From contig CM045729.1 of NCBI GenBank assembly GCA_024760905.1, forward strand, positions 3,527,663 through 3,591,662: a stretch of DNA of 64,000 nucleotides, written 5' to 3'. The stretch's first letter is position 1; every line of letters begins with the position of its first letter. The DNA comes from Plotosus lineatus. Taxonomy: Eukaryota > Chordata > Actinopteri > Siluriformes > Plotosidae. The position numbers were made by a program, and so were the translations under genes. The notes beneath the pieces were generated by a model. The model was not told where the DNA came from. It ran no database searches and saw only the letters and a program-made list of their open reading frames with translations. Shown one piece after another: positions 11,358-23,742 of the stretch.

Positions 11358-14300
11358 ACTTCTTCTTCTTCTTCTTTTCCTTTCGGCTTTTCCCTTCAGG
11401 GGTCGCCACAGCGAATCATCTGCCTCCATCTCACCCTATCCTTTGCATCTTCTTCTCTTACACCAACGACCTTCATGTCCTCCTTCACCACATCCATGAA
11501 TCGTCTCTTTGGTCTTCCTCTAGGCCTTCTGCCTGGTAGTTCCAACCTCAGCATCCTACTACCAATATACTCACTATCCCTCCTCTGTACATGTCCAAAC
11601 CATCTCAATCTAGCCTCTCTGACTTTGTCTCCAAAACGTCTTACATGTGCTGTCCCTCTGATGTGCTCATTCCTGATCCTATCCATCCTCGTTACTCCCA
11701 AAGAGAACCTCAACATTTTCATCTCTGCTACCTCCAGCTCTGCCTCCTGTCTTTTCCCCAGGGCCACTGTCTCTAAACCATACAACATCGTTGGCCTCAA
11801 CACCGTCTTGTACACTTTTCCTTTCATTCTTGCCGATACCCTCCTATCACACATCACACCGGACACTTTTCTCCAACCATTCCAACCTGCCTGTACACGC
11901 TTCTTCACCTCTTTTCCACACTCTCCATTGCTCTGGATTGTTGAGCCTAAGTACTTAAAATCCTCCACCTTTCTTATCTCTGCTCCCTGTAATCTCACCG
12001 TTCCTCTTTGGTCCTTGTCATTCATGCACATGTATTCTGTCTTACTGAGGCTAATCTTCATTCCCCTCCTTTCCAGGGCATACCTCCACCTCTCTAGATT
12101 TTCCTGCACTTGTTCTCTGCTCTCACTACAGATCACAATGTCATCTGCAAACATCATAGACCATGGGGAATCTTGTCTAACCTCGTCTGTCAGCCTGTCC
12201 ATCACCATAGCAAACAAGAAGGGGCTGAGAGCTGACCCTTGATGCAGTCCCACCTCCACCTTGAACTCTTGTGTCACACCGACAGCACACCTCACCTCTG
12301 TCTTACATCTCTCATACATGTCCTGCACCACTCTAACATACTCTCTGCCACTCCAGACTTCCTCATGCAATACCACAGTTCTTCTCTCGGCACCCTGTCA
12401 TATGCTTTCTCCAGATCCACAAAGGCACAATGCAGCTCCCTCTGACCTTCTCTGTACTTCTCCATTAACATCCTCAAGGCAAACACTGCATCTGTGGTGC
12501 TCTTTCTTGGCATGAAACCAAACTGTTGTTCACAAATGCTGACTTCTGCCCTTAGTCTAGCTTCCACTATTCTTTCCCATAACTTCATCGTATGGCTCAT
12601 CAACTTTATCCCTCTGTAGTTGCCACAACTCTGCATGTCTCCCTTGTTCTTAAAAATGGGCACCAGCACACTTCTCCTCCATTCCTCTGGCATCCTCTCT
12701 CTCTCTAAGACCTTGTTAAATCTTCTTGTCAGAAAATCTACTGCTACCTCCCCTAGACACTTCCATACCTCCACCGGTATGTCATCAGGACCAACTGCCT
12801 TTCCATTCTTCATCCTCTTCAATTCCCTCCTCACTTCACCCTTACTAATCTTTGCTACTTCCTGGTCCTCAACAGTCACCTCTTCTACTCTTTTTTCTCT
12901 CTCATTTTCCTCATTCATCAGCTCTTCAAAGTACTCTTTCCATCTTCCCAGCACACTTCTGTCATCAGTCAATTAATTTCCCTCTCTGTCCTTTATCAAT
13001 CTAACTTGCTGCACGTCCTTCCCATCTCTATTTCTCTGCTGTGCCAACCTGTATAAATCATTTTCTCCCTCCTTACTTTCCAACCGAGCATACAAGTCAT
13101 CAAACGCTCTCTGTTTGGCCTTTGACACTGCTACCTTTGCCTTACGCTGTGTCTCCCTGTACTCCTGTTTACTCTCTTCGGTTTTCTTAATATCCCACTT
13201 CTTCTTCGCTAATCTCTTCCTTTATACACACTCCTGCACTTTCTCATTCCACCACCAAGTCTCCTTATCTACTTTCCTTCCAGATGACACACCAAGTATT
13301 CTCCTACCTGTCTCCCTGATCACATTAGCTGTAGTTGTCCAGTCATCTGGAAGCACTTCCTGACCACCCAACGCCTGTTTCAACTCCTCCTTGAAGACAA
13401 CCCGACACCCTTCCTTTTTCAACTTCCACCACTTTGTCTTCTGCTCTGCCTTTGCCTTCTTCACCTTCCTCACCATCAGCATCATCCTGCACACCACCAT
13501 CCTATGCTGTTTGGCAACACACTCACCCGCTACTACTTTGCAGTCACTGACTTCCTTTAAATTACATCGCCTGCACAAGATGTAGTCTACCTGTGTGCTC
13601 CTACCTCCACTTTTATAAGTCACCCTATGCTCCTCTCTCTTCTGGAAGAAAGTATTCACCACAGCCATTTACATCCTTTTTGCAAAATCTACCAACATCT
13701 GTCCTTCTGCGTTCCTGTCCTGGATTCCAAACCTACCCATCACTTCCTCGTCCCCTCTGTTTCCTGCACCAACATGTCCATTGAAGTCTGCCCCAATGAC
13801 CACTCTTTCACCTCTGGGGGTACTCTGCATCACTTCATCTAACTCCCTCCAGAATCTCTCCTTCTCTTCTCGCTCACATCCTGTCTGTGGGGCATAAGCA
13901 CTAACAACATTGACCATCACACCTTTAATTTCTAACTTGAGACTCATCACTCTGTCTGACACTCTTTTCACTTCTAGAACATTCCTGGCAAACTCCTCCT
14001 TCAAGATGACTCCGACTCCATTTCTCTTCCCATCCACACCGTGATAAAACAGCTTAAACCCTGCTCCTAAGCTTCTAGCCTTGCTACCTTTCCACCTGGT
14101 CTCCTGAACACACAGTATGTCCACCTTCCTCCTCTGCATCATGTCAGCCAGCTCTCTACCTTTTCCTGCCATAGTTCCAACATTCAAAGTCCCTACTTTC
14201 AGTCCTAGACTCATGCCTTTCCTCTTCTCTCTCTGGCAACGGACACGCCTCCCGCCTCTCCTTCTTCGACGTCTTCGACCAACAGTAGTTCAATTTCCAT

Positions 14301-14513
14301 CAGCACCCTGTTGGTTGACAGCACTGATGGCGGTCGTTGTTAACCCGGGCCTCGACTGATCCGGTATGTGATTCTTTCTTGTGATTCGCATGGTTTATTT
14401 GGCATTTGTTTTATGCCGGATGCCCTTCCTGATGCAACCCTCTGCATTTATCCGGGCTTGGGACCGGCGTGAGGGAGAGACACTGGTTTGTGCCCCCCCC
14501 CTCACGGCTGCAT
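11358..14513 (-). mobile_element. RTE-A LINE copy 2, full length
   Basis: A full-length RTE-A of about 3.16 kb. The 5' end on the minus strand is ATGCAGCCGTGAG at 14513, shared with the copies ending at 18382, 27772 and 52997. The 3' UTR is only about 35 bp after the stop, rich in GAAAAG, with a (GAA)n tail. Flanking sequence is AAT/CTA microsatellite on both sides. A short 3' UTR, a simple-repeat tail and a single EN-RT frame are typical of the RTE clade. Confidence 0.9.
11396..14391 (-). pseudogene. RTE-A endonuclease-reverse transcriptase, nearly intact frame
   Basis: The product would nick target DNA and copy the element RNA at the nick. I start it at the Met at 14391 (MRITRKNHIPD), by comparison with the open start at 27649 in copy 4; this gives about 1,000 residues. 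In order: a basic Arg-rich N terminus, AP endonuclease motifs (VGTLNVGTM, VQETRWKG, VVSAYAPQTG, IGADFNGHVG), the linker, RT motifs (GPDDIP, FKNKGDMQSCGNYRGIKL, FVDLEKAYDRVP, GLHQGSALSPFLFAMV, FADDIVICSES) and a C-terminal region ending RWRQMIRCGDP. Damage: Trp to stop near 14290, Glu to stop at 13669-13671, Gln to stop at 13222-13224, a stop near 12974, and a 1-bp deletion near 12343. Motifs are otherwise intact, so the copy is fairly young. Confidence 0.87.
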
Positions 14514-14517
14514 TATA

Positions 14518-14524
14518 ATACTAC

Positions 14525-14565
<41 letters not shown>

Positions 14566-14580
14566 ATAATAATATTCCTC
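14518..14580. repeat. (CTA)n/(AAT)n microsatellite
   Basis: Trinucleotide tract at the 5' junction of RTE-A copy 2. Confidence 0.95.
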
Positions 14581-14604
14581 CTTATTCCTCTTCTTATTCT
14601 TATT

Positions 14605-14830
14605 ATTATGGGGCAGTGGTTAATATGTTTTATTTCCCCCATTTTCTCTCTAATTTAGTCATATCCAACTCTCACCCATCAGGTATTACCTTCCCTATCA
14701 CATGACCACCAGTGACAACAGAGGGGCGAAAGAGGAGGACTACCACACTCGGAGGGAGAACACTATCTAAGAGCTCAAACAATTATCTCCCTTGGAACCA
14801 TGGTCACATAGGGCTGCGGCATTAATGCAG
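14605..14830. mobile_element. Degenerate teleost-type repeat, class uncertain
   Basis: Contains CCCCCATTTTCTCTCTAATTTAG and a following region with CATGACCACCAGTG, a texture I associate with a common fish interspersed repeat. No terminal repeats or coding frame are visible. Confidence 0.4.
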
Positions 14831-14844
14831 GGTGCTATTTATAT

Positions 14845-15135
14845 TTATAGTTGTTTTTGGCGTATGCGTGTTTTGGGTTTTGGGCCCAAGTGCACTTTGA
14901 GTAAGGATCCTACACACAGTTTTATAAAGGGAACCCTGGTGTTTTCATATGGGTTTTGTTGGTACACCATAGGTAGACCTCCTGCTGTCAAGCTGAATTT
15001 AATAAGCTGGTCCATCCTGGACAAATTGTTTGTGATTTGAAATGTTTGTAGACGGTTTTCTTCAAACTCCTCAAACTCATAGTATTCACAAGCCTTTTGT
15101 TTGAAGACCACAGGGAGCTCTTTACACCGTGACAT
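14845..15135 (-). other. Unrecognised 96-aa open frame
   Basis: The frame reads MSRCKELPVVFKQKACEYYE onward and includes an acidic EFEEFEEN run. I recognise no domain. It lies between two LINEs in repeat-rich DNA and has no visible promoter or splice partners, so I treat it as probably noncoding. Confidence 0.25.
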
Positions 15136-15272
15136 GGTTACACCACACGTATTGTGAACAGAACACGAGACCCTAGAGGCGTAAATAGGACAGGTTCCAC
15201 CTGCAGGATGTTCTTCTCAGTGGTCAGTTCTACTCGCTGTTCTCTCACACTTCTAGCGTAATCACCCCTTAA

Positions 15273-15286
15273 TGACAAGAAGCACA
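15273..15286. repeat. Target-site duplication, left copy
   Basis: TGACAAGAAGCACA, identical to 18383-18396 on the other side of RTE-A copy 3. Confidence 0.93.
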
Positions 15287-18200
15287 TACTTCTTCTTTTT
15301 CTTTTCCTTTCGGCTGCTCCCTTCAGGGGTCGCCACAGCAAATCATCTGCCTCAATCTCACCCTGTCCTCTGCAACTTCTTTTTTGACTCCAACGACCTT
15401 CATGTCTTCCTTCACCACATCCATAAATCTCTTCTTTGGTCATCCTCTAGGCCTTCTGCCTGGTAGTTCCAACCTCGGCATCCTACTGCCAATATACGCA
15501 CTATCCCTTTTTCTGTACATGTCCAAACCATCTCAATCTAGCCTCTCTGACTTTGTCTCCAAAACATCTAACATGTGCTGTCCCTCTGATATACTCATTT
15601 TTGATCCTATCCATCCTCGTTACTCCCAGAGAGAACCTCAACATTTTCATCTCCGCTACCTCCAGCTCTGCCTCCTGCCTTTTCCTCAGCGCCACTGTTT
15701 CTAAGCCATACAACATCGCTGGCCTAACCACCATCTTGTACATTTTTCCTTTCATTCTTGCTGACACTCTCCTATCGCACATCACACCGGACACTTTTCT
15801 CCAACCATTCCAACCTGCCTGCACACGCTTCTTCACCTCTTTTCCACACTCTCCATTGCTCTGGATTGTTGAGCCCAAGTACTTAAAATCCTCCACCTTC
15901 GTTATCTCTGCTCCCTGTAACATCACCGTTCCTCCTGGGTCCTTCTCATTCACACACATGTATTCTGATTTTCTGAGGCTAACCTTCATTCCCCTCCTTT
16001 CCAGGGCATACCTCCACCTCTCTAGATTTTCCTGCACTTGTTCTCTGCTCTCACTACAGATCACAATGTCATCTGCAAACATCAAAGTCCATGGAGATTC
16101 TTGTCTCACCTTGTCTGTCAGCCTGTCCATCACCATAGCAAACAAGAAGGGGCTCAGAGCTGACCCTTGATGCAGTCCCACCTCCACCTTGAATTCGTCG
16201 GTCAGGCTGACAGCACACCTCACCTCTGTCTTACATCTCTCATACATGTCCTGCACCACTCTAACATACTTCTCTGCCACTCCAGACTTCCTCATGCAAT
16301 ACCACAGTTCTTCTCTCGACACCCTGTCATATGCTTTCGCCGGATCCACAAAGGCACAATGCAGTTCCCTCTGACCTTCTCTGTACTTCTCTATTAACAT
16401 CCAACATCCTCAAAACAAACATTTCATCTGTGGTGCTCTTTCTTGGCATGAAACCAAACTGTTGTTCACAAATGCTGACCTCTCCCCTGAGTCTAGCTTC
16501 CACTATTCTTTCCCATAACTTCATCGTATGGCTCATCAACTTTATCCCTCTGTAGTTGCCGCAACTCTGCACGTCTTCCTTGTTCTTAAAAATGGGCACC
16601 AGCAAACTTCTCCTCCACTCCTCTGGCATCCTCTCACTCTCGAGGACCTTGTTGAATGTTCTTGTCAGAAAATCTACTGCTACCTCTCCTAGACACTTCC
16701 ATATCTCCACAGGTATATCATCAGGACCAACTGTCTTTCCATTCTTCATCCTCTTCAATGCCCTCCTCACTTCACCCTAACTGATCTTTGCTACATCCTG
16801 ATCCTCAATGGTCACCTCTTCTACTCTTTTTTCTCTCTCATTTTCCTCATTCATCAGCTCTTCAAAGTACTCTTTCCATCTTCCCAGCACACTTCTGTCA
16901 TCAGTCACTACATTTCCCTCTCTGTTCTTTATCAATGTAACTTGCTGCACATCCTTCCCATCTCTCTCTCTTTGCTGGACCAACCTGTATAGATAATTTT
17001 CTCCCTCCTTACTGTCCAACCTATCATACAAGTCATCATACGCCCTCTGTTTGGCCTTAGCCACTGCTACTTTCGCCTTACGCTGTGTCTCCCTGTACTC
17101 CTGTTTACTCTCTTCGGTCCTCTCAATGTCCCACTTCTTCTTAGCTAACCTCTTCCTTTGTACACACTCCTGCACTTCCTCATTCCACCACCATGTCTCC
17201 TTATCTACTTTCCTTCCAGAGGACACACCAAGTACTCTCCTACCTGTGTCCCTGATCACATTTGCTGTAGTTTTCCAGTCATTTGGAAGCACTTCCTGGC
17301 TACCCAAAGCCTGTTTCAACTACTCCTTGAAGACAACCTGACACTCTTCCTTTTTCAACTTCCACCACTTTGTCTTCTGTTCTGCCTTTGCCTTCTTCAT
17401 CCTCCTCACCATCAGCGTCATCCTGCACACCACCATTCTATGCGGTTTAGCAACACTCTCACCCACTACTACTTTGCAGTCACTGACTTCCTTTAAATTA
17501 CATCGCCTACACAAGATGTAGTCTACCTGTGTGCTCCTACCTCCGCTTTTATAAGTCATACTATGCTCCTGTTTCTTCTGGAAGAAAGTATTCACCGCAG
17601 CCATTTCCATCCTTTTTGCAAAATCGATCAACATCTGTCCTTCTGCGTTCCTGTCCTGGATACCAAACCTGCCCATCACTTCCTTGTCCCTCTATTGCCT
17701 GCACCAACATGTCCATTGAAGTCTGCACCAATGACCACTCTTTCACATCCTGTCTGTGGGGCATAAGCACTAACAACATTGAGCATCACACCTTCAATTT
17801 CTAACTTGAGACTCATCACTCTGTCTTACACTCTTTTCGCTTCTAGAACATTCCTGACAAACCCCTCCTTCAAGATGACTCCGACTCCATTTCTCTTCCC
17901 ATCCACACCATGATAAAACGGCTTAAACCCTGCTCCTAAGCTTTTATCTTTGCTACCTTTCCACCTGGTCTCCTGAACACACAGTATGTCCACCTTCCTC
18001 CTCTGCATCATGTCAGCCAGCTCTCTACCTTTACTTTCATAGTTCCAACATTCAAAGTCCCTATTTTCAGTCCTAGACTCATGCCTTTCCTCTTCTCTCT
18101 CTGCCTACGGACACGCCTCCTGCCTCTCCTTCTTCGACGTCTTCGACCAACAGTAGTTCAGTTTCCATCAGCACCCTGTTGATTGACAGCACTGATGGTT

Positions 18201-18382
18201 AACCCGGGCCTCGACCGATTCGGTATGGGGGTAATACTTCTGATTTGCATCATAAAAGTTTGGCATTGGTTTTATGTCGGATGCCCTTCCTCACACAACC
18301 CTCTGCATTTCTCCAGGCTTGGGACCGGCATAAGGGGGAGAGACACTGTTTAGTGCCCCTCCCCCCCGCCTCTTGGCTGCAT
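15287..18382 (-). mobile_element. RTE-A LINE copy 3, full length with target-site duplication
   Basis: The flanks carry identical 14-bp direct repeats, TGACAAGAAGCACA at 15273-15286 and 18383-18396, which define both element ends at base resolution. The minus strand encodes EN and RT in broken frames: 15501-16400 (RT core with FADDIVICSES), 16327-16770, 16777-17319 and 17320-17679 (endonuclease-RT linker), and 17826-18011. Frames differ between the 3' part and the middle, so frameshifts are present. A short deletion removes endonuclease codons around 17735. Confidence 0.92.
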
Positions 18383-18396
18383 TGACAAGAAGCACA
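18383..18396. repeat. Target-site duplication, right copy
   Basis: TGACAAGAAGCACA, directly after the RTE-A 5' terminus GGCTGCAT (plus-strand reading). Confidence 0.93.
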
Positions 18397-18469
18397 CAGA
18401 AACTGATTAAAAAAAGGATGTTCATTGGAGGTCTGATAACTTCAGGATAAATACAGTATGACTAGCGTA

Positions 18470-18760
18470 CAAAGTGGTATAGTGGTTAGGGTGCTGGGCT
18501 CATGATGGGGACGTTGTGTGTTCGAATCCCATTTAGACCCCCACTGTGCAAGGTCTTGACCACAAGTGTGCCTCTGTTCACCCAGGAGTATAAATTGGTA
18601 CCAGTAAAATATACTGGGAAGGTAACCAGTGATGAACGAGCATCCCATCCAGGAGGTATTCAACTCCTGGTTGCTTCACGCTACGGAAACCTGAGATAAG
18701 CACTGGCCTGATGAGCCAACAGGCTCAGGTGTAAAAAGCCCTACAGACTTACCTAGTGTC
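18470..18760 (+). mobile_element. tRNA-derived SINE, family 4
   Basis: Box A-like TGGTATAGTGGTTAGGGTG and box B GTTCGAATCCC lie 45 bp apart in a tRNA-like head. The body (CAGGAGTATAAATTGGTACC, then CTGATGAGCCAACAGGCTC) differs from family 1. Confidence 0.7.
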
Positions 18761-19627
18761 CATGTAACAGGCTTATGTCATATCTGAAACCTGCATGTCG
18801 TCTGAGGTTTAATGAAAGTCTAGGGCAGGCAATCATTTTAATTCTCAAAGCTTTGATCGATTGGATATGTTTATGCTGCCAGGGAGGGTGTAACTGCCGC
18901 TTATGAATTTGGGGTCAAAGTTGTACAAAGGTGTCCTGTGATAGCCTGGCGAGTGATAGTAACATTTAAGTCCCTAAAATCCCAAGATACACCTCTGGGG
19001 TATATTCACTTGTAAAACTCACCCATGCCCTCTGTACTGATGCAGTCCCATACCATCACACATGCTGGATTTTGCATCTTTCACAAATAACAACCTGGAG
19101 TGATATTTTCAAGTAAACTAAACACACTGTCTCCTTTTTTCTGAAAATAAATGAAAATGTGGACTTATCTGATCACAGTAGACCATTCCATTGTCTTTCA
19201 GCCCATCTGAGAAATACTAGATAGACTGATGGAGTCTGTAAGATAGAGGAGATGTCAGACAGAGGCTGTGTAATGGCACAACCCTCAAAAACAGATTGGA
19301 AAGTTACAATCACTGAAGTTGAGAATGTAGCAGGGAAACACATATTTATGAAAAAAAAATAGTGGGAAACCTTGATGTCCAAAACAGGAAAGCTTAAAGA
19401 GAATTACTGAAAATGAGAAAGAATGTAGGAGAATGTGAAAATATTATCTTTCTTTATGAAGGCTAGTGTGGAGACTCAGCGCTGATCCAGCTGTAGAACT
19501 TTATGATGGATTTGTGTTTGTGTGTGAATGGGATTGTTGAACAAACAGTCCTGAGGCAGCAAACACATCAAACAACACACACCATGGTGAAGATAATGTT
19601 CACATGGTTCTTGCATCATTTATTGTC

Positions 19628-19631
<4 letters not shown>
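18761..19631. other. No gene seen
   Basis: Unique-looking or anciently degraded sequence. The stretch around 19045-19090 (CCATACCATCACACATGCTG) resembles a fish repeat I cannot name. Longest open frames are under 80 codons. Confidence 0.4.

Positions 19632-19702
<71 letters not shown>
19632..19702. repeat. (CA)n microsatellite
   Basis: About 35 CA units. Confidence 0.97.
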
Positions 19703-19704
<2 letters not shown>

Positions 19705-19949
19705 AGCAGGAAGTCCACCAATTCTGATAGCCGTGTATGAGATGCTCCATTACGCCTGGTAGGAGTCAGCTCATCTCTGCAGTATCTCAAAACATCTGCT
19801 TCTATATACACACTGTACACGTATACAACACTAAAATACCAGACAATGTAAATCTACCCTGAGTGTGGTATACTTTTCACTCTTCATAAATCCTTCCCAG
19901 TGTCTGCTACATAACCTATGGGTGGAGTTATGCTTCATCATGAACTCTT

Positions 19950-20139
<190 letters not shown>

Positions 20140-20143
<4 letters not shown>

Positions 20144-20567
20144 CGGACCCTGACTTACGAAGCCCCCTGGGTACGAAAATCCAGGGTTACGAAAAACATT
20201 TTCCTAAGTTTTCGTCCCCGGGATACGAAAACAATCTCCTCTTACAAAAAGCGCCATTCAAAATTCAAACGCGCCAATCAAAAGTTCACATGATGCAAGA
20301 GTTGCTCTCTCATTGGCTGTCTCCCAACATCCCGCCCCGCTGGCCTCCCATTGGCTAGGAGGGATGACGCAGCTGAACTTTACCCAAACTTCCTGTTTGT
20401 CACACACGTGAAGGAAGTTGACTGTTGGCTTGTTTTGAGATTGATCATGCAGTGTTATACAGTATTTCATTATCGTCAAAACCCCTCTACAATCGGGACG
20501 ATATTGATCCAGAGGGAGACCTGAAGTGGAAATACAAGTGTAATTCCACTTTAAATAAAACATCCCG

Positions 20568-20630
<63 letters not shown>

Positions 20631-21164
20631 ATAAAAAAATGTTTAATAATGGTTTAATGAATAAATATGTGAATAAAATGGTTTAATATGTTAATAAAAT
20701 GTTTAAATGGTTTAATAAATAATTTTCTTTTACTTTTAACACATATTTCATACAAAATGAGTGTACTTTAATCATGTTAAAAGGGTTTATAGAGTAGTCT
20801 TGGGTGCCTTGGAACGAATCAGGCGTTTAACATGTAAAAAAGGGTTTAACTTATAAAAAAAGGGCTAAGACACATACAACCATTCACACACATTCTCACC
20901 ACATCTAGGGCCAACTTCAGACCACTACTTCACCTACTGTGCATGTTTTTGGAATTTGAAGGAAACCGTTTACCCAACCATGTACCAAGTAGTACCAGAC
21001 TCCATACCAGGGGAAAGCGGAGCAAGGCCTAACTATGCATCTGATTTTGCATTTATATATATTGATATGGCGTTTTGTATACAGAAAGCAAAAAAATGAG
21101 GAAAATGTTTTTCGTAACCTGGATTTTTCGTATTCAGAGATTTCCGTAAGTAGAGGGCCGAATG
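20140..21164. mobile_element. Tigger/pogo-like non-autonomous element with long TIRs
   Basis: The left end CAGTCGGACCCTGACTTACG matches the inverse of the right end (CATTCGGCCCTCTACTTACG), and similarity extends about 65 bp inward through GGTTACGAAAAACATTTTCC. TA follows the right end, as expected for a pogo/Tigger TA target. No transposase frame remains. It contains a (GT)n tract at 20574-20628 and a nested repeat at 20871-21056. Confidence 0.85.
20871..21056 (-). repeat. 186-bp repeat nested in MITE
   Basis: The reverse complement matches 48641-48826 nearly base for base (ATGCATAGTTAGGCCTTGCT, TACTACTTGGTACATGGTTG). Both copies abut a TA-rich stretch on the same side. Confidence 0.85.
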
Positions 21165-21367
21165 TATATATGTTTAAAAAAATAGGAAAAAAGTTATGAA
21201 ATTATTTTTCCATATATTTTTTGAAAACTCATGTATAATCGAGAACGAATTAAGTCATAACCACGTAATTTGATACCTGTATATACATTTAGAAAATGTT
21301 GTTCAGAAGGAGGTCAGTTGGTAGTTGTTAGATTGTTAGACAAAATATGTCTTATAAGTTAAATCAA
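21165..21367. other. No gene seen
   Basis: AT-rich sequence between the MITE and LINE-B. Confidence 0.4.
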
Positions 21368-21378
21368 AGACTCTTTAT

Positions 21379-23669
21379 CATCATCATCATCATCATCATC
21401 ATCATCTTCCGCTTAGTCCAGGGTCGGCTCGCGGGGGCAGCAACCTAAGCAAAGAGGTCCAGACGTCCCTCTCCCGAGCCACTTCCTCCAACTCTCCCGG
21501 GGGGACACCGAGGCGGACCCAGACAAGCCGAGAGACATAGTCCCTCCAGCGTGTTCTAGGTCGACCCCGGGGCCTCATCCCAGTTGGACATGCCCGAAAC
21601 ACCACACCAGGGAGGCATCCAGGGGGCATTCTGACCAGATGCCCGAGCCACCTCAACTGGCCCCTCTCAATGCGGAGGAGCAGCGGATCTACTCCGAGCT
21701 CTCCCCGGATGGTGGAGCTTCTCACCTTATCTCTAAGGGAGAACCCCGCCACCCGGCGAAGGAAGCTCATTTCAGCCGCTTTTATCCGTGATCTTGTTCT
21801 TTCGGTCATTACCCAAAGCTCGTGACCATAGGTGAGAGTTGGAACGTAGATCGACTGGTAAATTGAGAGCTTTGCCTTGCGGCTCAGCTCCTTCTTCACC
21901 ACGACGGACCGGTACAGGCACCGCTTAACAGCAGAGGCTGCAGCGATCCGTCTGTCGATCTCTCGCTCCATCCTTCCCTCACTCATAAACAAGACCCCAA
22001 GATACTTAAACTCCTCCACTTGGGGCAGGACCTCATTCCTGACCCGGAGGGTGCATTACACCATTGTCCAACTGAGAACCATGGCTTCGGACTTGGAGGT
22101 ACTGATCTTCATCCCGGCTGCTTCGCACTCAGCTGCGAATCGCGCCAATGAGAGCTGGAGGGCCCGACTTGATGAAGTCAAAAGGACAACATCATCCGCA
22201 AAAAGCAGAGACGATATCCGATGGCCACCAAACCAGAACCCCTCATTGCCTCGACTGCGCGTAGAAATTCTGTCCATAAAAATTATGAACAGAATCGGTG
22301 ACAAAGGACAGCCTTGGCGGACTTCAACTCCCACCGGAAACGAATCCGACCTGCTGTTACCAATACGGACCAAACTCTGGCTCCGGTGATACAGCGACCA
22401 AAAAGCTCGTAGCAACGGGTCCGGAACGCCGTACTCTCGGAGCACGTCCCACAAGATCGTTCGAGGAACACGGTCGAAAGCCTTCTCCAAATTGACAAAG
22501 CACATGTGGACAGATTGGGCAAACTCCCATGCCCCCTCCAAAATCCTGTGGAGCGTATCGAGTTGGTCAAGAGTGCTGCGGCCAGGACGAAAACCACATT
22601 GTTCCTCCTGAATCCGAGGTTCGACTATCGGTCGGATCCTCCTCTCTAGTACCCCTGCATAGACTTTCCCAGGTAGGCTGAGGAGTGTAATTCCCCGATA
22701 ACTGGAACACACCCTCCGGTCCCCCTTCTTAAAAATTGGGACCACCACCACAGTTTGCCAATCCAGAGGTACAGCCCCTGATGACCACGCGATGTTGCAG
22801 AGACGTGTCAACCAAGACAGTCCTACAACATCCAGAGCCCTGAGATATCCCGGGCGGATCTCGTCCAACCCCCGAGCTCGACCACCGAGGAGCTTTTTGA
22901 CAACCTCAGTGACCTCCACTCCAGTGATGGGCGGACCCTCACCCGAACCCACAGGGTCTTCCTCTTCCACGGAAGGCGTGTTGGTGGGATTGAGGAGGTC
23001 CTCAAAGTATTCCCTCCACCTCTCGACGACATCCCCAGTCAAGATAAGCAGCTCCCCACCTCTACTGTAAACAGTGTTTGTGAAGAACTGCTTCCCCCTC
23101 CTGAGGCGTCGGATGGTGGTCCAGAACCTTTTTGAGGCCAACTGATAATCAGTCTCCAGGCCCTCACCGAATTCCTCCCACGCCCGAGATTTTGCATCTG
23201 CGACAGCCTCGGCTGCAGCATGTTTGGCCTGCCCGTACCAGTTTGCTGCCTCGGGGTCCCACAGGCTAATAAAACCCGATAGGCCTCCTTCTTCAGCTGG
23301 ACAGCCCCCTTCACCGCAGGTGTCCACCACTGGGTTCGGGGATTACCGCCACGACAAGCACCGACGACCTTACGGCCACAGCTATGGGCTGCCGCTTCAG
23401 CAATGGAGGCACGAAACATGGCCCATTCGGATTCCATGTCCCCCGCCTCCTCCAGGACGTGGTTGTAGCTCTGCCGGAGGTGGGAGTGGGACTCCGCCAA
23501 ACGTTCCCAGCAGACCCTGATTACACGCTTGGACCTGCCAGGTCTAGAAGGCAACCTCCCACCACCAAAGCCAACTCACCACCAGGTAGTGATCGGTAGA
23601 CAACTCAGCTCCTCTCTTCACCCGAGTGTCCAGAACATATGGTCGCAAGTCTGATGACATGACTACAAC
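21379..23669 (-). mobile_element. LINE-B, 5' truncated, with target-site duplication
   Basis: A second non-LTR retrotransposon family, GC-rich relative to its surroundings. It is bounded by an 11-bp direct repeat AGACTCTTTAT (21368-21378 and 23670-23680). The minus-strand 3' end is GACTAAGCGGAAG followed by (ATG)n. The 5' truncation falls in the endonuclease domain: the last part (SDLRPYVLDTRVKRGAE, STDHYLVVSW) is still present at about 23570-23665. Confidence 0.9.
21402..23669 (-). pseudogene. LINE-B reverse transcriptase
   Basis: The largest open piece (22056-23330, 424 aa) holds the linker ERWREYFEDLLNPTN, then RT motifs VPIFKKGDRRVCSSYRGI, EEQCGFRPGRSTLDQL, FVNLEKAFDRVPR, VRQGCPLSPILFIIF and LLFADDVVLLTSS; both FADD aspartates are present. 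After one stop at 22056-22058 the same frame continues as 21402-22019 (EFKYLGVLFMSEG, LTYGHELWVMTERTR, GMRPRGRPRTRWRDYV). The upstream endonuclease tail is in other frames (23039-23554 and 23544-23831), so at least two frameshifts exist. In PxFVNLEKAFD, Asn replaces the Asp expected in the first RT catalytic motif (usual FVDLEKAYD), which would kill catalysis. Confidence 0.87.
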
Positions 23670-23742
23670 AGACTCTTTATTTTGCATATATATATATATA
23701 AACAAAAGGACAGGACAAAGGCTTTCTATTGAAACTCCATTT

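Noticed and set aside
18697..18730. CTGATGAGCC..GGCTCAGG in SINE family 4 as a possible hammerhead
   Set aside because: The CUGAUGA-like start and a short hairpin are present but the GAAA box and cleavage site are missing.
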